Positions 22,132 to 27,123 of a DNA stretch of 27,123 nucleotides are shown piece after piece. A program made the translations under genes and the position numbers. Location of the stretch: assembly GCA_035637315.1 (NCBI GenBank), contig DASPXK010000231.1, positions 1-27,123 of the forward strand. The letters run 5' to 3'. The stretch is from DASPXK01 sp035637315. GTDB taxonomy: Bacteria > Chloroflexota > UBA6077 > JACCZL01. The number at the start of each line of letters is the position of its first letter. Within the stretch, counting starts at the first letter, position 1. Under the pieces are notes generated by a model that made no database searches, was not told where the DNA came from, and worked only from the letters and a program-made list of their open reading frames with translations.

Positions 22132-23069
22132 GGCAGGTCGAGCCGAAGCACGCGGTCGAGGCCGGCCAGGTCCTGGAAAACCCGCCGTCTGGCCGCCGGT
22201 AAGGCATCGGCCGGCGCTTCGACCTGGGGTGGGTCGACCTCCAGTAGGAGCGAGCCGCCAGATCGAATTCGAGCTGGCGCCTGGGCGAGCAGCCGTCGCA
22301 TCAGGTCGGCGCCGTCCTGGCCGCCGTCCAGGGCGTGGCGCGGCTCGAACTCGCGGACCTCCGGCCCGAGCGCCCCGATTCGACTCGAGGGCAAATAGGG
22401 CAGGTTGGCGACGACCAGGTCCGCCGCCGAGCCGAGCCAGCCCAGCAGGTCGCCGCGCATCAGTCGGACCCGCTCGGCGAGCCCAAGTTGGCGCCGATTG
22501 GCCTCGGCCACCTCGAGCGCGGCGGTGCTGTCGTCGACCGCGACGACCAGCGCCTCGGGCGCGTGCAGGGCGAGAATGCAGGCGATGACGCCGCTGCCGG
22601 TCCCCACGTCCACGACGACAGGCTTCGGAACGCCGTGCCCTCGCAGCTCGCTTAGCGCCACCAGCGCCTGCTCGACCAGTACCTCGGTCTCCGGGCGGGG
22701 TACCAGCACGCGTCTATCAACCAGGAATCCGCGGCCGTAGAACTCCCGCTCGCCGACGACGTACGCGTACGGCTCATGGGCGGCTCGACGGGCCACCAGG
22801 CTGGCGAACCGCTCGGCCTCCTCGCCCTCGACCGGCCGGTCCGGGTGTGCCAGCAGATGGGTCTTCGTCGCGCCGAGCGCATGGGCCAGCAGGAGCAGCG
22901 CCTCGTGGCGGGGGGCTTCGACGCCGGCTGCCCGGAGACGCGAGGCGGCATCGGCGAGGAGCGCGGCGACGGTCCAGCCCTGCGCGGGGCCCGTGATCCC
23001 GACGCACCCCCTTCCCATTAGGGAAGAGGGCTGGGGGGTTAGGTCATTAAAGGGCGCGGTCGTCTTCAT
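22128..23069 (-). CDS. prmC: Release factor glutamine methyltransferase PrmC
   Basis: Methylates the Gln of the GGQ motif of release factors. Visible landmarks, counting from the ATG at 23069: the N-terminal helical domain from GWTVAALLADAASRL (31-45), PRPETEVLVE (125-134), the SAM-binding loop DVGTGSG (154-160), and the catalytic motif as ANLPYLP (222-225 is N-L-P-Y rather than the usual N-P-P-Y). Only two starts are possible: ATG 23069, within the prfA coding region, or ATG 23018, inside repeat E copy 2. Either way residues before about 25 come from the repeat and prfA DNA rather than from the family. Lies directly after its substrate gene prfA. Confidence 0.93.
   Translation of the reverse strand: MKTTAPFNDLTPQPSSLMGRGCVGITGPAQGWTVAALLADAASRLRAAGVEAPRHEALLLLAHALGATKTHLLAHPDRPVEGEEAERFASLVARRAAHEPYAYVVGEREFYGRGFLVDRRVLVPRPETEVLVEQALVALSELRGHGVPKPVVVDVGTGSGVIACILALHAPEALVVAVDDSTAALEVAEANRRQLGLAERVRLMRGDLLGWLGSAADLVVANLPYLPSSRIGALGPEVREFEPRHALDGGQDGADLMRRLLAQAPARIRSGGSLLLEVDPPQVEAPADALPAARRRVFQDLAGLDRVLRLDLP
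23007..23044. repeat. Palindromic repeat type E, copy 2, inside the 5' end of prmC
   Basis: CCCCCTTCCC (23007-23016), loop ATTA, GGGAAGAGGG (23021-23030, one mismatch in the stem), then CTGGGGGGTTAGGT. It is 36 of 38 identical to copy 1. On the minus strand it is read as LTPQPSSLMGRG at the start of PrmC. Confidence 0.88.
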
Positions 23070-24135
23070 CGTGCTCGGCGGCCAGGGCCAGCTGGTCGAC
23101 GAGAGGGTCGATCGAGCCCTCGAGGAGGCCGTTCAGGTTGTGCAGGGTCAGCCCGATTCGATGGTCGGTGACCCGGTTCTGGGGGAAGTTGTAGGTGCGG
23201 ATCTTCTCGGCCCGTTCGCCCGTCCCAACCTGGGAGCGGCGGAGCTGGTCGGTCTCGGCGTGATGGCGGAGCCGCTCGCGCTCGTACAGTCGTGCGCGCA
23301 GCACCGACATCGCCCGCGTCTTGTTCTTGAGCTGCGACCGCTCGTCCTGGCAGGTGACCACCTCGCCGCTCGGGAGGTGCGTGATTCGCACGGCCGAGTC
23401 GGTGGTATTCACGCTCTGGCCACCGTGGCCGCCCGAGCGGAACACGTCGATCTTGAGGTCGTCCGAGTTGATCTGGACGTCGACCTCGTCGGGCTCGGGC
23501 AGCACGGCTACGGTCGCCGTCGACGTGTGGATGCGGCCGCCAGCCTCCGTGATCGGCACTCGCTGGACGCGATGCACGCCTCGCTCCCACTTCAGCCGCG
23601 AGTACGCGCCCTTGCCCTTGACCTCGAACGTCACCTGATTGATGCCGCCCAGATCGGTCTCGTTGGTGTTGAGGACCTCGGTCTTCCACCGCTTGCTCTC
23701 GGCGTAGCGAAGGTACATGCGCATCAGGTCAGCCGCGAACAGGCTGGCCTCCTCGCCACCCGTCCCGGCCCGGATCTCGACGATCACGTCGCGCTCGTCG
23801 TTTGGATCGTGCGGTCGCAGCAGCTCCTTGAGACGGGCCAGCACCTCCTGGCGTTCGCTTTCCAGCCGCCGCGTCTCGTCGCGCAGGAACGCCCGCATCT
23901 GTTCGTCGACGCCGTCGGCCAGCATCGACTGGGCCTCTTCCAGGTCCTTCTGGAGGACCAGCAGCCGTTCGTAGGTCGATACGGCTTCCTGAAGCTCCGC
24001 CTGCTCGCGCCCATAGCGCTGGAGCGCCTCCGGGTCCGAGGCCACCTCCGGCCTGGTCAGCTCCTGGCTGATCTGGTCGTACCGACGCTTCATCTCGTCG
24101 AGGCGGTCGAGCAGGGGCTGCGTCGTGGCTGTCAC
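23047..24135 (-). CDS. prfA: Peptide chain release factor 1
   Basis: RF1 ends translation at UAA and UAG. The 362-residue product has the RF1 stop-codon-reading tripeptide as P-I-T at 194-196 (in QRVPITEAGGRIHTS), not the SPF of RF2, and the catalytic GGQ at 238-240 (RSGGHGGQSVNTTDSAVR). RAGTGGEEASLFA at 122-134 is the family core. Length is normal. The GTG start at 24135 overlaps the hisS TGA (24132-24134), so the genes are coupled. The stop (23047-23049) lies downstream of the longer prmC start. Confidence 0.96.
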   Translation of the reverse strand: MTATTQPLLDRLDEMKRRYDQISQELTRPEVASDPEALQRYGREQAELQEAVSTYERLLVLQKDLEEAQSMLADGVDEQMRAFLRDETRRLESERQEVLARLKELLRPHDPNDERDVIVEIRAGTGGEEASLFAADLMRMYLRYAESKRWKTEVLNTNETDLGGINQVTFEVKGKGAYSRLKWERGVHRVQRVPITEAGGRIHTSTATVAVLPEPDEVDVQINSDDLKIDVFRSGGHGGQSVNTTDSAVRITHLPSGEVVTCQDERSQLKNKTRAMSVLRARLYERERLRHHAETDQLRRSQVGTGERAEKIRTYNFPQNRVTDHRIGLTLHNLNGLLEGSIDPLVDQLALAAEHDEDDRAL

Positions 24136-25403
24136 GAGGCTTGCCCATCGAGCGAGGCGGCGAGACGGCGCGGCAGCTCCGCGAAGGGCACCCGCTCCTG
24201 CTGCCCGTTGGCCAGGTCCTTCAGGGTCGCCACCTCATCGCGCAGCTCGTCCTCGCCCAGGATGACGGTCCAGCGTGCGCCACTCGCCCCGGCCTGCCGC
24301 AGGCGCGCCCTCATGCTGCGATCGCCCATCCCGACGACGGCCGTGAGGCTCAGCCGGCGGACCTGGTCTGCCAGCGCGTTCGCGCGACGTTTGGCCTCCT
24401 CGCCCAGCGGCGCGAAGAAGACGTCGGGCGTCTCGGGAGCGGGCAGCGGACAGCCCTGTTGCTTGAGATTGATGATGATCCGATCGAGCCCGGCCGCGAA
24501 GCCGACCCCTGGCGTCGGCTTACCGCCGATCTCCTCGGCCAGGCCATCGTAGCGTCCGCCGCCGCCGATGCTGGACTGCGCTCCGCCGCCGGGCGGCACC
24601 ACTTCGAACACCGTACGGGTGTAGTAGTCGAGCCCGCGGACCAGGCGCGGAGTCAGTTGGTACGGCAGGTCCATCGACTCGAGGTAGCCGCGCAGCGCGG
24701 TGAAGTGCGCCTGACAGTCCTGGCAGAGGTGATCGAGCGTGCGGGGCGCGCCATCGATAATCGGCTGGCACCGCGGGGCCTTGCAGTCGAGCAGTCTGAG
24801 CGGGTTGGTGGCCAGGCGGCGCTGGCAGTCGCCGCAGATCTCGTCGCGGCGAGGCTCGTAGTAGGCCACCAGGGCCTGGATAAAGGCGGGCCGGCAGACC
24901 CGATCTCCAATCGAGTTGAGCAGGACCGAGAGATTGCGCAGTCCAAGCTCTTCCAGGAAACGCCAGAGGACGGCGATCACCTCCGCGTCGGCCAGCGGGT
25001 CGGCGTCGCCAATAACCTCGACGTTGAATTGGCGGAACTCCCGATAGCGCCCAGCTTGAGGGCGGTTGTAGCGGAATGCGTTGATCAACGAGTAGAGCTT
25101 GACCGGCTGGGGGCGGCTGGCCATGCCATGCTCCAGGTAGGCCCGCATCACGGACGCCGTGCCCTCGGGTCGCAGCGCCAGCTCAGTGCCGCCCTTGTCC
25201 TGGAAGCGGTAAATTTCCTTCTCGACAATGTCCGTGGCCTCCCCCACACCCCGCAGGAACAGCGCCGCCTCCTCGAAGGTCGGAGTGCGCAGCTCGCCGT
25301 ACCCGAATCGACGCGCCTGGTCGGCCGCTTTGCTCTCGACGTACCGCCAGATGACCGCGTCTTCGGGCAGGATGTCCTGCGTGCCCCGCGGCGACTCGTA
25401 CAC
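24132..25403 (-). CDS. hisS: Histidyl-tRNA synthetase
   Basis: A class II aminoacyl-tRNA synthetase. Family landmarks: YESPRGTQDILPED at the N-terminus, motif 2 region YSLINAFRYNRPQAGRYREF, the histidine-specific LVRGLDYYTRTVFEV, motif 3 GGGGRYDGLAEEIGGKPTPGVGFAAGLDR, and an anticodon-binding domain at the C-terminus (about 423 residues in all). I prefer GTG 25403 because the family starts just before YESPRG and GGAGGAGG lies directly upstream; TTG 25415 is an in-frame alternative. First gene of hisS-prfA-prmC-tsaC. Confidence 0.95.
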   Translation of the reverse strand: MYESPRGTQDILPEDAVIWRYVESKAADQARRFGYGELRTPTFEEAALFLRGVGEATDIVEKEIYRFQDKGGTELALRPEGTASVMRAYLEHGMASRPQPVKLYSLINAFRYNRPQAGRYREFRQFNVEVIGDADPLADAEVIAVLWRFLEELGLRNLSVLLNSIGDRVCRPAFIQALVAYYEPRRDEICGDCQRRLATNPLRLLDCKAPRCQPIIDGAPRTLDHLCQDCQAHFTALRGYLESMDLPYQLTPRLVRGLDYYTRTVFEVVPPGGGAQSSIGGGGRYDGLAEEIGGKPTPGVGFAAGLDRIIINLKQQGCPLPAPETPDVFFAPLGEEAKRRANALADQVRRLSLTAVVGMGDRSMRARLRQAGASGARWTVILGEDELRDEVATLKDLANGQQERVPFAELPRRLAASLDGQAS

Positions 25404-25422
25404 AGCCTCCTCCAATTACAGC

Positions 25423-25453
25423 GCCCGGCACCTGGCCGGGCCTGAAAAGTATA
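25423..25453 (-). promoter_or_regulatory. hisS -10 box and leader hairpin
   Basis: On the minus strand TATACT (25448-25453, 5 of 6) lies about 45 bases before the GTG start. Just after the expected start site is a 6-bp hairpin (GCCCGG / CCGGGC, 25423-25441, 7-base loop). No T-box or other known leader was recognised and no -35 is convincing. Confidence 0.4.
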
Positions 25454-25471
25454 TCACCCAGGGGTCAGACA

Positions 25472-25510
25472 CCCCTCTCCGTTTCTGGGAGGGGCTGGGG
25501 GAGGGGTTGG
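25472..25510. repeat. Diverged palindromic repeat type E, copy 3
   Basis: CCCCTC (25472-25477) pairs with GAGGGG (25489-25494) and is followed by CTGGGGGAGGGGTTGG, the same layout as copies 1 and 2 but with several differences. It lies in the divergent hisS / DUF167 interval, next to the DUF167 start. Confidence 0.65.
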
Positions 25511-25516
25511 TAAAGC

Positions 25517-25783
25517 GTGATTAGCGTGTCGGCGCGGGTCAGCCCGGGCGCCTCGCGCGACTCGGTGGCCGTGAGTGGCGATGGCTCGCTGGAGGTTCGC
25601 CTGAAAGCCCGCCCGATCGAGGGCAAGGCCAACTCCGCGCTCGTCGCGCTGCTGGCGGCGCGGCTCGGCTTACGGCGCAGCCAGATCAGGATCGCGCGCG
25701 GCCAGCGGCTGCGGCGCAAGCTGCTCGAAGTCGAGCTGGCGTCGGTGGACGAGCTGCGCCAGCGGCTGGAGCGCGCGAGCTGA
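25517..25783 (+). CDS. DUF167 (YggU) family protein
   Basis: An 88-residue protein with the family pattern: VSARVSPGASRDSVAV, LEVRLKARPIEGKANSALVA and the C-terminal RKLLEVELASVDELRQRL. DUF167 proteins are small, widely conserved and of unknown function, often near cell-division or YggT/YggS genes; that context is not seen here. The GTG start follows AGGGG by about 10 bases. Its TGA overlaps the next ATG (TGATG, 25781-25785), so the two genes are coupled. Confidence 0.92.
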   Translation: MISVSARVSPGASRDSVAVSGDGSLEVRLKARPIEGKANSALVALLAARLGLRRSQIRIARGQRLRRKLLEVELASVDELRQRLERAS

Positions 25784-26370
25784 TGGGCCAGCCTCGCTTC
25801 GTCGCGTGCGGGCGACTGACCCGTGTTCGCGCCTTCACCCGCCGCGACGTCGATCGCTGGCTGGCCTGGCCGCGCCACCCCGATCGCCTCTACTCGAGCT
25901 ATGATCCGACCCCGATGGACGGCTCACTCCGCGACGCCTGGTATGACGACCTGGTCCATCGGCAGGCCCAGCTTCCGTTTGCCATCGAAGATCTCGGCCG
26001 CCAGCTGATCGGTCGGATGTTCTTGCGGCACGTCAGGCGGCGGGAGGGTAGCTCGGTGCTGGGCATGGACCTGGACCCGCGCTTCATCGGCCAGGGCTAC
26101 GGGACCGATGCTCTGGAGGCGTTCCTCGGCTACTACTTCGGCCCAGCCAGGTTTCGAAAGATGTATTTGAGCGTCGGGGCGTATAACGTAAGGGCCCGCC
26201 GCAGCTACGAGCGGTGTGGCTTCCAGCACGTCCGCACCCACTGGCAGGACCTCAAGTGCGAGGCGCACGTGCTCGACGACCCGCGCTATGCAGACTTGCG
26301 ACATTTGTTTCGGATCGGCCCACGCGGGCTCGAGACGCTGATGCAGGACATGGTAGCGAGTGTGCGATAG
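25783..26370 (+). CDS. GNAT-family N-acetyltransferase
   Basis: A 195-residue acetyltransferase of the RimJ-like subgroup. The acetyl-CoA pyrophosphate loop is RFIGQGYGTDALEAFL, followed by the C-terminal strand-helix motif KMYLSVGAYNVRARRSYERC GFQHV (split here), typical of GNATs acting on amino groups of proteins or antibiotics. The substrate cannot be inferred. Translationally coupled to DUF167 by a one-base overlap. The last five codons and the TAG (26356-26370) fall inside one arm of an inverted repeat. Confidence 0.9.
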   Translation: MGQPRFVACGRLTRVRAFTRRDVDRWLAWPRHPDRLYSSYDPTPMDGSLRDAWYDDLVHRQAQLPFAIEDLGRQLIGRMFLRHVRRREGSSVLGMDLDPRFIGQGYGTDALEAFLGYYFGPARFRKMYLSVGAYNVRARRSYERCGFQHVRTHWQDLKCEAHVLDDPRYADLRHLFRIGPRGLETLMQDMVASVR

Positions 26371-26402
26371 CGGCCACCACCGCACTACCGCACTACTCGC
26401 TA
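26354..26402. repeat. Inverted repeat across the GNAT stop codon (repeat type G)
   Basis: TAGCGAGT (26354-26361) pairs with ACTCGCTA (26395-26402); the adjoining GTGCG pairs with CGCAC after a one-base bulge, for about 13 bp. The right side holds two tandem CGCACTAC units (26381-26388, 26389-26396). Confidence 0.75.
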
Positions 26403-26415
26403 ACGGAGGACCGAC

Positions 26416-27123
26416 ATGGAGTATCGACGGCTAGGATCGAGCGGGCTCAAGGTGTCCGTGCTGGGACTCGGCGGCAACACCTTCGGAGTGTCCGCCGACC
26501 TGGCCCAGACGGCGCGCATCATCCACCACGCGATCGAGCTGGGCGTCAACTTCGTCGACACGGCCGACACGTATACCAGGGGCGTGTCCGAGGAGTACGT
26601 CGGCGCGGCGCTGAAGGGTCGACGGGGCGACATGATGATCGCCACCAAGGTGTACGGCGAGATGGGGCCCGGGCCGAACGACCGCGGCCTCTCCCGCCAG
26701 CACATCCTGAACGGGGTCGAGGCTAGTCTGCGACGCCTCGGCACGGACTACATCGACCTGTACCAGGTCCACTTCTGGGACGCCGAGACGCCCTTGGATG
26801 AGACGCTGCGGACGCTGGACGACCTGGTCCGCGCCGGCAAGGTCCGCTACGTGGGCTGTTCGAACTACACTGGCTGGCAGACGGTCTGGGGGCTGTGGGT
26901 GGCCGACCGCCGCGGCTACGCGCCCTTCGTCTCCAACCAGCCCCAGTACAGTCTGCTCGAGCGTGACGTCGAGCGCGAGCTGATCCCGGCCTGCCTGGCG
27001 CACGGCATCGGTTTGATCCCGTACAGCCCGCTCGCCGGCGGCTTGTTGACCGGCAAGTATCGCGAGGGCGAGCCGCCGCCCAGGGGCACGCGGGCTGAGA
27101 ACAACGAGCGGATGCGGCGCCGC
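26416..27123 (+). CDS. Aldo/keto reductase, 3'-truncated by window end
   Basis: The frame is open from ATG 26416 to the last base (236 codons, no stop), so the C-terminal third is outside the window. GGAGG precedes the start by 6 bases. It begins MEYRRLGSSGLKVSVLGLGG, and the catalytic tetrad is visible: Asp48 and Tyr53 in FVDTADTY, Lys78 in IATK, and His119 in YQVHFWD. VGCSNYTGWQ and SNQPQYSLLERDVE continue the TIM barrel of NADPH-dependent reductases of the YghZ/potassium-channel-beta-like group. Substrate unknown. Repeat G separates it from the GNAT gene, so it may have its own promoter. Confidence 0.95.
   Translation, partial: MEYRRLGSSGLKVSVLGLGGNTFGVSADLAQTARIIHHAIELGVNFVDTADTYTRGVSEEYVGAALKGRRGDMMIATKVYGEMGPGPNDRGLSRQHILNGVEASLRRLGTDYIDLYQVHFWDAETPLDETLRTLDDLVRAGKVRYVGCSNYTGWQTVWGLWVADRRGYAPFVSNQPQYSLLERDVERELIPACLAHGIGLIPYSPLAGGLLTGKYREGEPPPRGTRAENNERMRRR

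Noticed and set aside
22993..25445. Two long plus-strand frames (519 and 434 codons)
   Set aside because: Both lie antisense to prfA and hisS, which carry full catalytic signatures; the frames result from GC-biased codon third positions.
1..27123. CRISPR array, insertion sequence, prophage or defence island
   Set aside because: No regularly spaced direct repeats, transposase, integrase, or defence-type nuclease/helicase sets were seen apart from the small DUF433/DUF5615 pair.

Overview
This is a 27.1-kb, GC-rich (roughly two-thirds G+C), gene-dense bacterial chromosome segment. The gene content, the orders rnc-smc, argJ-argB-argD and hisS-prfA-prmC-tsaC, the DUF433/DUF5615 pair, and short palindromic repeats at many gene junctions fit a Chloroflexota genome best. 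That assignment is inferred from style and content, not from a marker-gene tree. I see no insertion sequence, prophage, CRISPR array, rRNA or tRNA.

Layout. (1) 1-351: end of an NHL/beta-propeller gene. (2) 376-3093: a HAM1/RdgB-like NTP pyrophosphatase facing a mutY-mazG operon, so three nucleotide-pool or oxidative-lesion sanitation genes sit together. (3) 3446-4055: a DUF433 antitoxin and DUF5615 PIN-like toxin pair; the toxin reading frame is broken near its C-terminus. (4) 4282-4778: a small unknown gene and an FmdB zinc ribbon, divergent from (5) 4891-7760: tldD-tldE, a metalloprotease pair. (6) 7793-12309: rnc-smc. (7) 12546-17036: two large membrane-anchored von Willebrand A proteins. 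(8) 17084-17531: a small coiled-coil-like ORF with a perfect TATAAT just upstream, convergent with a YHS-domain protein. (9) 17666-21079: an arginine operon (argJ-argB-argD) with a recognisable promoter and a terminator-like hairpin in its leader. (10) 21178-21480: an EthD-like protein. (11) 21487-25403, minus strand: hisS-prfA-prmC-tsaC, tightly overlapped, linking tRNA charging, release factor 1, its methylase and t6A synthesis. (12) 25517-27123: DUF167, a GNAT acetyltransferase, and an aldo/keto reductase cut by the window end.

No novel defence or biosynthetic system is evident. The most unusual feature is the set of small palindromic or tandem repeats of at least seven sequence types at gene borders. 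In two cases (the RdgB-like gene and prmC) the repeat supplies the only available start codon or the N-terminal residues; in two others (tldE and the GNAT gene) it contains the stop codon. Also worth checking are the toxin frameshift, a Glu in place of the catalytic Asp of MutY, loss of a metal-binding Asp in RNase III, a basic hexapeptide-repeat tail on RNase III, and the arg leader hairpin.
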